From NCBI RefSeq assembly GCF_900215575.1, contig NZ_OBEJ01000003.1, positions 124,001-188,000 of the forward strand: a stretch of 64,000 bases of DNA, given 5' to 3'. The translations under genes and the position numbers were made by a program. Position 1 is the first letter of the stretch; the number at the start of each line of letters is the position of its first letter. Under the pieces are notes generated by a model. It was not told the origin of the DNA, did not search any database, and worked only from the letters and a program-made list of their open reading frames with translations. The DNA comes from Natronoarchaeum philippinense (lineage in GTDB: Archaea; Halobacteriota; Halobacteria; Halobacteriales; Natronoarchaeaceae). Below are positions 43,832 through 52,408 of the stretch, in pieces.

Positions 43832-45037
43832 ATGGAAATCACTGACGTTTCAGCAACGAAAATCAGCAACGAGTCGTGGGGCGAGTTCATCGAGTTCCCC
43901 CTCGTCACGATCATGTCGAAGTACGACGAGTACCGCAACGTCGACGGCGAGAATCCCCAAGCCCGCCGGAAGTGGATGGGTCCGGTTGGCGACGTCGTCG
44001 TCGAAATCGAAACGGACGCCGGCATCACCGGCGTCGGCGTCGGCAACTGGGGTTCCGGGGCCATCGCCACTGTCGTCGAGGAGACGCTCTCGAAGCTCGT
44101 GATCGGCGAGAACCCGATGCGCCGCGAGCACCTCTGGGAGCAGATGTACCGCGCGACGCTACCCTTCGGCCGCAAAGGTGTCGCCATCATGGCGATCAGT
44201 GCCGTCGATCAAGCGCTGTGGGACATCGCGGGCAAGGACGCTGGCAAGCCGGTGTACGAACTGCTCGGCGGCCCAACGAAAGACGAAATTCCCGCGTACG
44301 CGTCGAACCTCCATCCCGTCGACATGGAGAAATTAGAGCGTGAGGCCATCCAGTACGCCGAGGCGGGCTTCGACGCGGTGAAGCTCCGCTTCCTCCACGG
44401 CCCCGGCGACGGCCGCGCTGGCATGAAGAAAAACGAGGAGATCGTCAAGACGGTCCGCGACGCGGTCGGCGATGAACTCGAAATCGCGGGCGACGCCTAC
44501 ATGGGCTGGTCCGTCAAGTATGCGAAAAAGATGGTCGATCGCCTCGAACCGTACGACATGGCGTGGGTCGAGGAGCCGGTCATCGCCGACGACATCGACG
44601 GCTACGCCGAGGTCCGTGAGGCCGCGCCGATGCCGATCTCCGGCGGCGAGCACGAGTTCACCCGCTGGGGCCACGAGGATCTCCTCGAAGCGGGCGCTGT
44701 CGATATCCTCCAGCCCGACGTGGGCCGCGTCGGCGGCATCACGGAGATGAAGAAGGTCGCCGACATGGCCGAAGTCCACGACGTGCCCGTGATTCCCCAC
44801 GCCGGCACGAACCCGACGCTGCACGCCATCGCCGCCCACACCAACATGCCGATGGCGGAGTACTTCCCCACGCCCGAGTGGTTCGAGGAGCGTCAAGACG
44901 AGCAGGAGTCGACCTACGCCGACGCCATCTTCGAGAACCCGCCCTCGCCCGAGGACGGCTCGATCCCGCTGCCCGACGAGCCCGGCGTCAGCACCCAACT
45001 CAATCGCGAGGCGCTCGAACATTTCGCCGTGGAGTAA
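43832..45037 (+). CDS. rhmD: L-rhamnonate dehydratase (enolase superfamily)
   Basis: A 401-residue mandelate-racemase-subgroup enzyme. It matches rhamnonate dehydratases across its length: YRATLPFGRKGVAIMAISAVDQALWD (core LPFGRKGVAIMAISAVD), GKPVYELLGG, and FLHGPGDGRAGMKKNEEIV. Metal-binding and catalytic segments follow: IAGDAYMGW, WVEEPV, SGGEHE, DILQPDVGRVGGITEM and VIPHAGT. The C-terminal PGVSTQLNREALEHF is also family-like. It dehydrates L-rhamnonate to 2-keto-3-deoxyrhamnonate. A TATA-like ATTTTAACC is about 36-44 bases upstream. The next gene starts 3 bases after its stop, so the two are co-transcribed. Confidence 0.9.
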   Translation: MEITDVSATKISNESWGEFIEFPLVTIMSKYDEYRNVDGENPQARRKWMGPVGDVVVEIETDAGITGVGVGNWGSGAIATVVEETLSKLVIGENPMRREHLWEQMYRATLPFGRKGVAIMAISAVDQALWDIAGKDAGKPVYELLGGPTKDEIPAYASNLHPVDMEKLEREAIQYAEAGFDAVKLRFLHGPGDGRAGMKKNEEIVKTVRDAVGDELEIAGDAYMGWSVKYAKKMVDRLEPYDMAWVEEPVIADDIDGYAEVREAAPMPISGGEHEFTRWGHEDLLEAGAVDILQPDVGRVGGITEMKKVADMAEVHDVPVIPHAGTNPTLHAIAAHTNMPMAEYFPTPEWFEERQDEQESTYADAIFENPPSPEDGSIPLPDEPGVSTQLNREALEHFAVE

Positions 45038-45040
45038 CCC

Positions 45041-46072
45041 ATGTCCGAGAACATCTCGTTCGAGTACAACGTTCCCGTGTTCGCCGGTGCGCCCGATCAG
45101 GGCGGCGACGAGCCCGTCCACCGGGACACACCCACCTACGACGCGCTGGACTGGGAGACGACCAAGAACGGCATCCTCAAGGCTGAGGAACTCGGCTTCG
45201 ACGCCGCGTGGGCGCCCGACCACTTGATGCTCGGTCGCGACCGAGCCGAGTACGAGTGCTGGACGCTCCTCTCGGCGATGGCCGGCTTCACCGACGATAT
45301 CAACATCGGGTCACTGGTGCTGTGCAACGACTACCGGAACCCCGCGCTCGTCGCGAAGATGGCGGCGACGCTGGACGTGATCTCGGAGGGCCGCCTCGAA
45401 CTCGGGCTGGGCGCGGGCTGGCACGAACCGGAGTACGACGCCTACGACTGGGAGTACCGCGACGGGTTCGACCGGCTGATGCGCCTCGACGAGTCGATCC
45501 GCCTGATGAAGCGGATGTGGGATGCTGGCGGCGACGGCGCCAGCTTCGACGGCGACCACTACCAGATCGAGGACGCCCCTTGCGCCCCGGCGCCCGTACA
45601 GGACCCCCATCCCGACATCCTCGTCGGCGGGCAGGGCGAAAACGTGACGCTCAAGCTCGTCGCCAAGCACGCCGACGTCTGGAACACCGACGTGTTCAAC
45701 GGCGACGTGGAAACCTTAGAGCACAAGATCGGCGTCATCGAGGACCACTGCGAGACCGTCGGGCGCGACCCCGACGAGATCGAGTACTCGTGGGACGGCC
45801 ACATCGTCTGCACGCGCGACGAGGAGAAGCTCGACCGGATGCTCGACCTGATGACGCCGATCCAGTTCGAAGACGAGTACACCGACCAGCCCGACATCAC
45901 CCGGGAGAACGCCGACGACTACTTCATCGTCGGAACGCCCGAGGAGTGCGCCGCGGCGATCGAACGCCGGATCGACGCCGGCGTGACGAAGTTCATGGGC
46001 TGGTTCGTCGACTTCCCCGACCACGGCGGGATGGAACTGTTCGCCGACGAGGTGATGCCGGAGTTCCAGTAG
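45041..46072 (+). CDS. LLM-class, probably F420-dependent, flavoenzyme in the rhamnose operon
   Basis: A 343-residue luciferase-like TIM-barrel protein. The segments AAWAPDHLMLGRD (with the conserved His used in F420-dependent relatives), INIGSLVLCNDYRNPALVAKMAATLD, LELGLGAGWHEPEYDAYDW and DILVGGQGEN are typical of F420-dependent oxidoreductases, including F420-glucose-6-phosphate dehydrogenase. It follows the rhamnonate dehydratase gene after 3 bases, so it should act in the same pathway. Sugar 1-oxidation with F420 is a plausible role. A monooxygenase using reduced flavin is the alternative. Confidence 0.82.
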   Translation: MSENISFEYNVPVFAGAPDQGGDEPVHRDTPTYDALDWETTKNGILKAEELGFDAAWAPDHLMLGRDRAEYECWTLLSAMAGFTDDINIGSLVLCNDYRNPALVAKMAATLDVISEGRLELGLGAGWHEPEYDAYDWEYRDGFDRLMRLDESIRLMKRMWDAGGDGASFDGDHYQIEDAPCAPAPVQDPHPDILVGGQGENVTLKLVAKHADVWNTDVFNGDVETLEHKIGVIEDHCETVGRDPDEIEYSWDGHIVCTRDEEKLDRMLDLMTPIQFEDEYTDQPDITRENADDYFIVGTPEECAAAIERRIDAGVTKFMGWFVDFPDHGGMELFADEVMPEFQ

Positions 46073-46592
46073 CGCAAGCAGCAACCGCACTACTGTTTCT
46101 TTGACTTGTTTTGGAAGTATGACAAAGTAACATAATATATTTTATTTCCATGTATATCTCCTATTTGTGGTCGCAACTTGCTATAGGATTTATTGCCAGC
46201 GCTCGACTTCCCGACGAGATACAGGCCAGATACGGCGATTACCGGCACGTATCCTCGATATTGGCTGCCGGTGCTGTTAGTGTTTTTCACCGCCTCATAT
46301 CGGCCGTCTGGTGAGGTTTCAGCACGGTTCCGTGCTATTACACCTCCAAAATCGTCGATCTCGAGACGTATCGCTATTACAAGATAGAGGTGAAGATCCA
46401 ACGACGCCGGTCAACAGCAAAATATCAAAAATTTTTCTTTATGGGTTTCCTCTCGGTATTATTATTGTTGTGCCCTACCGAGGAAACAATGCACTTTACA
46501 TTTATTTGCTATTCGTCGAGGCTCAGCTGATGCGATCAGCCTCCGCTAAAACTTTCGCCCCGGCTTCAAGGGGAACCCTTACAAGCAAATAA
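46073..46592. other. AT-rich intergenic region, no supported gene
   Basis: 520 bases with several AT-rich tracts (TAACATAATATATTTTATTTC and a long A/T run near 46,420-46,450). Short frames exist on both strands, including a 103-codon minus-strand frame with a hydrophobic end. None has recognisable motifs or haloarchaeal codon bias. The right end is the promoter of the flavoprotein gene. Confidence 0.5.
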
Positions 46593-46608
46593 ATGAACGT
46601 TCGTTCAT
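46593..46608 (+). promoter_or_regulatory. TetR-type palindrome ATGAACGTTCGTTCAT over the start codon
   Basis: Perfect 7-base arms (ATGAACG / CGTTCAT) with a 2-base centre. It matches the general TGAAC-N-GTTCA form of TetR/AcrR-family operators. The right arm includes the first two bases of the ATG at 46607, so a bound repressor would cover the transcription start of a leaderless mRNA. No TetR gene is within the window. Confidence 0.65.
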
Positions 46609-47917
46609 GGCCGACGAATCACCGAACAGAGCGATGACGACGCCGGACGACGACCGGCACGACGTCGTCATCGCCGGGGCGGGTCCTGCCGGTGGGCAGT
46701 GCGCCCGCGACATCGCCGCACGAGGCTACGACGTCGTCGTTCTCGAAGCGGAGCAAGAAGACGGGTTCCCCGGCCCGAGTAACAAATCGACGGCCGGGAC
46801 GTTCCACTCGATGATGTCGGCGTTTCAGGTCCCCGACACGGTCGTTCAGAACTACACCGACAACGTCGTTCTCGAATCTCCGAACTCCTTTTACAACCGC
46901 GATCACGCCGGTGCGGTGCTCGATTTCGCGGCGTTCAAGCGCTGGCTCGTCGACGCCGCACGCGAGGAAGGCGCCGAAGTTCGCTTCGGCGCGCGCGTCT
47001 CGAAGCCGATCCTCGAAAACGGCGAGATCGTCGGCGTTCGGTACAACGGTGACGAGGAGATCTACGGCGACATCGTCGTCGACGCGACCGGCCCGAGCGC
47101 ACCGCTGGCCAAGGAACTCGACGTCAGCAACCTTCACCGGGAGACCCAAGCGATCGGCATCGACTACGAGGTCGAAGGCATCGACCTCGACCATCGCGGG
47201 TACGCCGATCTGACGGACTCGATGATGCTCCGACTGGATCACGACATCGCTCCCGGCGGCTACTCGTGGATCTTCCACACGGGCGGCGACACCGCGAAGG
47301 TCGGAGTCTGTTACATCCAGAACGACCGGCACCGCGAGCAGGCCGTCGACGGCATGCGCATCGACGACTACATGGATCGGTGGCTCGACGACGATCCGCG
47401 CTTCGAGGACGCCTATCGCCCCGATGACGGGAACGTCCTCCGTGGCTCCGCCCACATCCAGATGCCCGGCGAACTGCACACTGACAACTTCATGGCGATC
47501 GGCGACACCGTCCCGTCGATCGACCCGCTGTGGGGCGAAGGCATCCACAAGGGCATGAAGTCCGGTCGGGTCGCAGCGGTCGCCGCGGACTACTGTCTCG
47601 CTGGGTCGACGCCCGACACCTCTGCCGAAAACATCGGCGTCTACGATCAGCTCTGGCACAACGAGGTCGCGCCGAACATGCACTCGCGGCTCATGCTGAC
47701 CGAGCTCCTCTATCTCGCCCGGAACGAGCGCTACGACACGCTGATGAATGATCTGCGACGGGCAGACGGCGACGTGCTGGCGGGCGCGAACAAGGGCGGA
47801 AAACTGGACATGGCGAAACTGCTCCATCTCAGCGACGTGCCGCTCGTCGCCAAGTGGCTCAAGGGCCGACTCAAGGATCCGTCGGGTCGGTGGAACCCGA
47901 TGGCAGGACTCCGGTAA
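46607..47917 (+). CDS. Geranylgeranyl-reductase-family FAD-dependent oxidoreductase
   Basis: A 436-residue flavoprotein. The N-terminal Rossmann motif is DVVIAGAGPAGGQCARDIA with VVVLEAE closing the FAD site. DATGPSAPLAK, then FMAIGDTVPSIDPLWGEGIHKGMKSG (core GDTVPSIDPLWGEGIHKGM) is the second FAD-binding GD motif, as in digeranylgeranylglycerophospholipid reductases. These saturate isoprenoid lipids or quinone tails; related halogenase and hydroxylase functions exist. It carries no close operon partner and appears to be under a TetR-type operator, suggesting induction by a hydrophobic ligand rather than housekeeping lipid synthesis. Confidence 0.85.
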   Translation: MADESPNRAMTTPDDDRHDVVIAGAGPAGGQCARDIAARGYDVVVLEAEQEDGFPGPSNKSTAGTFHSMMSAFQVPDTVVQNYTDNVVLESPNSFYNRDHAGAVLDFAAFKRWLVDAAREEGAEVRFGARVSKPILENGEIVGVRYNGDEEIYGDIVVDATGPSAPLAKELDVSNLHRETQAIGIDYEVEGIDLDHRGYADLTDSMMLRLDHDIAPGGYSWIFHTGGDTAKVGVCYIQNDRHREQAVDGMRIDDYMDRWLDDDPRFEDAYRPDDGNVLRGSAHIQMPGELHTDNFMAIGDTVPSIDPLWGEGIHKGMKSGRVAAVAADYCLAGSTPDTSAENIGVYDQLWHNEVAPNMHSRLMLTELLYLARNERYDTLMNDLRRADGDVLAGANKGGKLDMAKLLHLSDVPLVAKWLKGRLKDPSGRWNPMAGLR

Positions 47918-47941
47918 GTCGCTTCTATCCTCTCGGGCGCG

Positions 47942-49741
47942 CTATTCGACGGTGACGCTCTTTGCGAGATGCCGCGGTTTGTCGATCGGCCGGCCGAGTC
48001 TCGCGGCGATCCAGTAGGCCAGCAGCTGCAACTGGACGTTTGCGAGCAGCGGCGCGAGCGTCGGGTCGGTCTCGGGCACCGTCAGGACGTGGTTCGCGTA
48101 CTGCTCGACGTCGAGTCGCCCGTCCGTGACCGCGATCACCGGCGCCCCGCGCGATTGGACCTCCTTGACGTTGTTGAGCGTCTTCCGGGCGCGCTCGCCG
48201 TCGCCGGTCACCAGCGCGATCACGGGCGCGTCGTCTTCCATCAGCGCCAGCGGGCCGTGCTTTAGCTCGCCCGCCGGGAAGCCCTCGGCGTGCTCGTAGG
48301 TGATCTCCTTGAGCTTCAGCGCGCCTTCGAGCGCGACGGGGTGGTTGTGGCCGCGGCCGATGAAGAAAAACGCCGAGGAATCGGCGTACTCCGCGGCGAT
48401 CGACTCCACGTCGGCGTCGTCCAGCACCGACTGGACCTGATCGGGCAAGGACCGTAACGCGTCGATTCGTTCGGGATCGATCGAGTCGGCCGAGTGCCAC
48501 AGCGCGAAGGCGTGCAGTGCGAGCTGTTGGCTGGCGAACGTCTTGGTCGCGGCGACGCCGATCTCCGGCCCTGCCCGGACGTACAGCGCCTGATCGCACT
48601 CGCGGGCCGCCGTCGAACCGACGGTGTTTGTCACCGCGAGCGTCTCGGCGCCAGCCGCGCGGGCCGTCCGGAGCGCCCCCAGCGTGTCGGCGGTCTCGCC
48701 GCTCTGGGTCACGCCGATCACCAGCGGCGTCTCGCCCGCGAGGGTCGTCCGGTCGTACTCGCTTGCGACGAACGCTTGGGCCGGGACGCCGCGCTCTCTG
48801 AGCACCTGCGCGCCGTACAGCGCGGCGTGATAGCTCGTTCCGCAGGCCACGAGGTGGATCCGGTCGGCGTCGTCGAGCCGGTCGAGATCGAGGTCGACAC
48901 TCCCGTCGATCCCGTCGACGCGCTCGCGGAGGCACTTCCGCAACGCCCGCGGTTGCTCGTGGATCTCCTTGAGCATGTAGTGGTCGTAGCCGCTCTTGCC
49001 GGCGTCTTCGGCGTCCCACTCGACAGTTGAAAGGGATGTCTCGACCGGCTTGCCGTCGGCGTCGGTGACCGACATCGTCTCGGCGTCGATCCGGGCGAAC
49101 TGACCGTCCTCCAGATAGCAGACGCGGTCAGTGTAGTCGATGAACGCGGGCACGTCGCTGGCGAGATAGTAGCCGTCGTCGCCGACGCCGATCACGAGCG
49201 GGGAGTCCTGTCTGGCGGCGAACACCGTCTCGTCGTCCTCGAACACGGCGGCGATCGCGTAGCTTCCCTCCAGACGGTCGATCGCATCTCGAAACGCGGC
49301 GTCGCGGTCGGCGCCCGCTTCGAGCGCTTCCTCGATCAGGTGGGGAACGACCTCAGTGTCGGTCCCGCTCTCGAACTCGTGGCCGCCTTCGCGGAGCTCG
49401 GCGCGCAACTGATCGTAGTTCTCGATGATGCCGTTGTGAACGACCGCGACCTCGCCCGTGCAGTCGGTGTGGGGGTGTGCGTTCTCGTCCGACGGCTCGC
49501 CGTGGGTCGACCAGCGCGTGTGGCCGATCCCGACCGGCGCCGAACTCGGCGCGCGCTCGTCGAGTGCGCCGACGAGTTCGTCGACCTCGCCTTCGCGTTT
49601 GACGACGGTGACATCGCCGTTTGCGAGGGCGACGCCGGCCGAGTCGTACCCCCGGTATTCGAGATTCGAGAGCCCGCCGACCAGCACGTCGCGGGCGTCC
49701 TGCTGGCGTTCGCGGCCGACGTAGCCGACGATGCCACACAT
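47942..49741 (-). CDS. glmS: Glutamine-fructose-6-phosphate aminotransferase (isomerizing)
   Basis: A 599-residue enzyme making glucosamine-6-phosphate. The N-terminal glutamine amidotransferase begins MCGIVGYVGR with Cys 2 as nucleophile, then NLEYRGYDSAGVAL, TRWSTHGEPSDENAHPH and HNGIIENYDQLR. The C-terminal part has two SIS domains (ACGTSYHAALYGAQ; GVTQSGETADTLGAL; GRGHNHPVALEGALKLKEITYEHAEGF in part as GRGHNHPVALEGALKLKE). The C-terminus DKPRHLAKSVTVE is conserved. I chose the ATG at 49741 since Cys 2 must follow it. It overlaps the GlmU-like gene stop by one base (TGATG), forming an amino-sugar operon. Confidence 0.96.
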   Translation of the reverse strand: MCGIVGYVGRERQQDARDVLVGGLSNLEYRGYDSAGVALANGDVTVVKREGEVDELVGALDERAPSSAPVGIGHTRWSTHGEPSDENAHPHTDCTGEVAVVHNGIIENYDQLRAELREGGHEFESGTDTEVVPHLIEEALEAGADRDAAFRDAIDRLEGSYAIAAVFEDDETVFAARQDSPLVIGVGDDGYYLASDVPAFIDYTDRVCYLEDGQFARIDAETMSVTDADGKPVETSLSTVEWDAEDAGKSGYDHYMLKEIHEQPRALRKCLRERVDGIDGSVDLDLDRLDDADRIHLVACGTSYHAALYGAQVLRERGVPAQAFVASEYDRTTLAGETPLVIGVTQSGETADTLGALRTARAAGAETLAVTNTVGSTAARECDQALYVRAGPEIGVAATKTFASQQLALHAFALWHSADSIDPERIDALRSLPDQVQSVLDDADVESIAAEYADSSAFFFIGRGHNHPVALEGALKLKEITYEHAEGFPAGELKHGPLALMEDDAPVIALVTGDGERARKTLNNVKEVQSRGAPVIAVTDGRLDVEQYANHVLTVPETDPTLAPLLANVQLQLLAYWIAARLGRPIDKPRHLAKSVTVE

Positions 49742-50937
49742 CAGCGGCGCACCTCCGCGTCGGCTGGCACGTTCGCGTCGAGCGTCACGCCGGCCCCGAC
49801 TTGTGCTTCGGGGCCGATCAGCGTCCCCGGTGCGATCGTGACGCCGCCGCCGAGTTCGGCTCGATCGGCGACGACGGCGCCGAGCCGCTGGTCGGTGAGC
49901 ACACGCTCGTCGATCCGAACGTCGGCCGGTCCGCCCGCGGCGATCGTTCCCGGACCGAGGCGGGCGCCCTGCCCGAGCATACAGTCCGCAAGCGTTGCGT
50001 TCGCGCCGACCCGAGCGTCGGCGTCCAGCACCGTGTTTTCGAGCACCGTGTTCGCCCCAACCGTTGCGTTCTGCCCGACGCAGACGTGTGGCCCGAGCAC
50101 CGCGCCAGCCTCGACGACGGCGTCCTCGGCGACGACGACCGGGGATTTGAGAACGGCGTCGTCGTGGACGCGCGCGGACGGTGCGATCCCCATCGCGGGG
50201 TCGTCGGCGCCCGGCAGGACGCCGTGGTCGAACAGCTCGCGGGCGAGTCCAAGCACGTCCCACGGGTAGTTGGCGTCCGCCCAGAGTCCTTCCGTCCGGA
50301 CCGCAGCGACGTTTTCGTCCCGGTCGACGAGCGTCTGCAGGCCGCTGGTCAGCGGCAAGTCGCCGTTCTCGGGACCGGTCGAACGCAGGGCGTCAAAGAT
50401 CGATTGCTCCAGCCCGTAGACGCCGGCGTTGAGCCGGTACTTGGCTTCGTCGTCCGGGTTCTCTGCGAACTCGGTCGCGCGGCCGTCGTCCACGACGACG
50501 CCGCCGTACCGCGAGAGTCCGCCCCGATCGAGCGCGCCGACCGTCGCCGCGGCGTCGCCGGCGTCCCGATGGGCGTCGAGCACGTCCCGGACGATGGCCG
50601 AGTCGATGACTTGATCGCCGTTCAACACGAGCAGCGGGCCGTCGACCGCCGACTCGGCCTGCAAGAGCGCGTGACCGCTCCCTAACTGCGAGTCCTGTGT
50701 GACATAGCGGACCGTGGCGCCGTCGTGCGTCGACCCGACGTAGTCCTGCACGCGCGAGCGCTTGTGACCGACCACGAGAACGATGTCGTCGACGCCGACG
50801 CTCGTGAGCGTGTCCAGCGCGTGTTCGAGAATCGGCGACGAGCCTGCCGGGAGCAGCGGCTTTGGCCGATTGCGGGTGAGCGGCCGAAGACGGACGCCCT
50901 CCCCCGCGGCTAAAACGACCGCCGTCGGTGCTGTCAT
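49741..50937 (-). CDS. glmU: GlmU-like sugar-1-phosphate nucleotidyltransferase with hexapeptide domain
   Basis: A 398-residue bifunctional-type protein. The nucleotidyltransferase domain has VVLAAGEGVRLRPLTRNRPKPLLP, given here as AAGEGVRLRPLTRNRPKP, and LLVLNGDQV as the metal-binding site. The last 150 residues are left-handed beta-helix hexapeptide repeats (VGQNATVGANTVLENTVL, LGGGVTIAPGTLIGPEAQVG). This combination makes UDP-GlcNAc from GlcN-1-P in archaea, acetylating then uridylylating. Coupling with glmS supports that role; a dTDP-glucose or GDP-mannose role is less likely. Confidence 0.87.
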   Translation of the reverse strand: MTAPTAVVLAAGEGVRLRPLTRNRPKPLLPAGSSPILEHALDTLTSVGVDDIVLVVGHKRSRVQDYVGSTHDGATVRYVTQDSQLGSGHALLQAESAVDGPLLVLNGDQVIDSAIVRDVLDAHRDAGDAAATVGALDRGGLSRYGGVVVDDGRATEFAENPDDEAKYRLNAGVYGLEQSIFDALRSTGPENGDLPLTSGLQTLVDRDENVAAVRTEGLWADANYPWDVLGLARELFDHGVLPGADDPAMGIAPSARVHDDAVLKSPVVVAEDAVVEAGAVLGPHVCVGQNATVGANTVLENTVLDADARVGANATLADCMLGQGARLGPGTIAAGGPADVRIDERVLTDQRLGAVVADRAELGGGVTIAPGTLIGPEAQVGAGVTLDANVPADAEVRR

Positions 50938-51043
50938 GATGCTCAGTTATTCCCAGTAAGCCTCCGTTAACCTTTTCGTTTCCCAACTTTTTGCTGCGCT
51001 TCGGATCGCACCTGTTTTGGGGTGGCTTTGCAAACAGCCGGGC

Positions 51044-51868
51044 ATGGATCTCCCCGAGCTTCTCGTTGCCTTCCTCGCCGGCGTCCTGCAGGGAATCTTG
51101 GAGTGGTTGCCCGTTTCCAGCCAAGGCAACCTGTCGCTGTTTCTGACCGCTGTCGGCACTGCACCCGAGATCGCCGTCCAGCTTTCACTCTTTTTGCAGG
51201 TCGGGACCACAGTCTCGGCCGCACTCTACTATCGATCGGACATCGCGGCGGCGCTGGCCGACGCACCGAAGTGGCGTCCCCGATCGGCGTTCGAGCGCCC
51301 GACCGCCGAGCTCTCGTTCGTCGTGCTGGCGACGGCTATGACGGGGCTCGTCGGCGTCCCGCTGTACGCCACCGTACTTGACGCCGCGAGTGAACTCGCC
51401 GGCGGCGCCTTCGTCGCGCTGATCGGCGCGCTGCTCGTACTCACCGGGCTGTTCCAGCAGACCAGCGAGTCCGTCGGCCTCGGCGAGCGCGACCTGCCGA
51501 ACTGGCTCGACGCCGTGATCGTCGGGGCGCTGCAGGGGCTCGCGGTGCTTCCCGGCGTCTCCCGGTCGGGGACGACCGCCAGCGGCCTGCTCGTCCGCGG
51601 CCACGACGGCGCTTCGGCATTTCGGCTCTCCTTTCTCATGTCGATCCCGGCCGGGCTCGGCGCCGCCGCGCTGACGATGGCCGACGCCGGCGGGCTGCCC
51701 GGCGTCTCGCCCGACTCCGCCGTGGTAGCGCTGCTGGCGAGCGTCGTCGTCGGCTACGCCGCGATCGACGCCTTGCTCCGGATCGTCGAACGCGTGCCCT
51801 TCTGGGCGGTCTGTTACGGCCTCGGCGGGCTGGCGATCCTCGGCGGCGCGCTGGCGACGGTCGTGTGA
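51044..51868 (+). CDS. uppP: UppP/BacA-like polyprenyl-diphosphate phosphatase
   Basis: A 274-residue membrane protein with about eight hydrophobic segments. The catalytic signature LQGILEWLPVSSQGNL (E20) and, in the second half, PGVSRSGTTASGLLVRG match UppP. The enzyme dephosphorylates a polyprenyl diphosphate carrier. Archaea have no peptidoglycan, so the substrate should be a dolichyl-type carrier used for glycoprotein glycans. It is divergent from the amino-sugar operon, which fits a surface glycan link. ATG 51044 gives the family N-terminus MDLPELLVAFLAGVLQG. Confidence 0.88.
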   Translation: MDLPELLVAFLAGVLQGILEWLPVSSQGNLSLFLTAVGTAPEIAVQLSLFLQVGTTVSAALYYRSDIAAALADAPKWRPRSAFERPTAELSFVVLATAMTGLVGVPLYATVLDAASELAGGAFVALIGALLVLTGLFQQTSESVGLGERDLPNWLDAVIVGALQGLAVLPGVSRSGTTASGLLVRGHDGASAFRLSFLMSIPAGLGAAALTMADAGGLPGVSPDSAVVALLASVVVGYAAIDALLRIVERVPFWAVCYGLGGLAILGGALATVV

Positions 51869-51936
51869 GTGTCGGCTCGGAAACACCAATAGCCGGTAAC
51901 CGTGTCGCTGATTGCCGTCGGTCTCCCACCACGGAT

Positions 51937-52392
51937 ATGACCGCACCCCCGTACGGCGTCGCAATGACTGACGAGGAAATCGCTGCGTTCCTCGAACGAC
52001 AGGGCCACGGCGTCCTCTCGTTCGGCGGCGAGACGCCGTACGGACTCCCGATCTCGTTCGGGTACGACGTCATCGACAACCGGTGTATCTTCCAGCTCGT
52101 CTCCGGCGACACCAGCAAGAAACAGGACTACATCGACGCGTCCCCGGCGGTGACGCTCGTGAGCTACGACTGGGGCAGCATCGATAACTGGCACAGTGTC
52201 ATAATTGACGGAGAAATGGTAGAAATCCCGGACGATTCGCCCGAAGCGGTCGACGCCGCAGACATCTTCGCGGAGTCGGCGACGGCCGTCGGCCTCTCGG
52301 TTTTCGAGGGATCGTTCGACGATCTCGAGCCGAGCTGGTACACACTCCAGATCGAGGAGATGTCGGGCCGTCGAGCCCCCGACCTCGAGTGA
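51937..52392 (+). CDS. Pyridoxamine 5'-phosphate oxidase-like (split-barrel) FMN protein
   Basis: A 151-residue protein with MTDEEIAAFLERQGHGVLSFGGE, GLPISFGYDVIDNRCIFQL, SKKQDYIDASPAVTLVSYDW and WHSVIIDGEMVEIPDD, the strand pattern of small flavin-binding split barrels common in haloarchaea. Typical roles are FMN- or F420-linked reduction or haem-related functions; none is assigned. ATG 51937 is preferred; ATG 51964 is another choice and equals the usual start of the domain. Confidence 0.8.
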   Translation: MTAPPYGVAMTDEEIAAFLERQGHGVLSFGGETPYGLPISFGYDVIDNRCIFQLVSGDTSKKQDYIDASPAVTLVSYDWGSIDNWHSVIIDGEMVEIPDDSPEAVDAADIFAESATAVGLSVFEGSFDDLEPSWYTLQIEEMSGRRAPDLE

Positions 52393-52408
52393 GAGTTCGT
52401 CCACTCGG

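Noticed and set aside
45041-46072. Reading the LLM enzyme as a sulfoquinovose monooxygenase
   Set aside because: No sulfoquinovosidase, flavin reductase or sulfonate importer is nearby; the neighbouring dehydratase matches L-rhamnonate dehydratase, so a rhamnose-linked role is simpler. Not fully excluded.
46090-46401. Minus-strand 103-codon frame in the AT-rich gap
   Set aside because: Codon use is unlike haloarchaeal genes and no family motif or pilin signature is complete.
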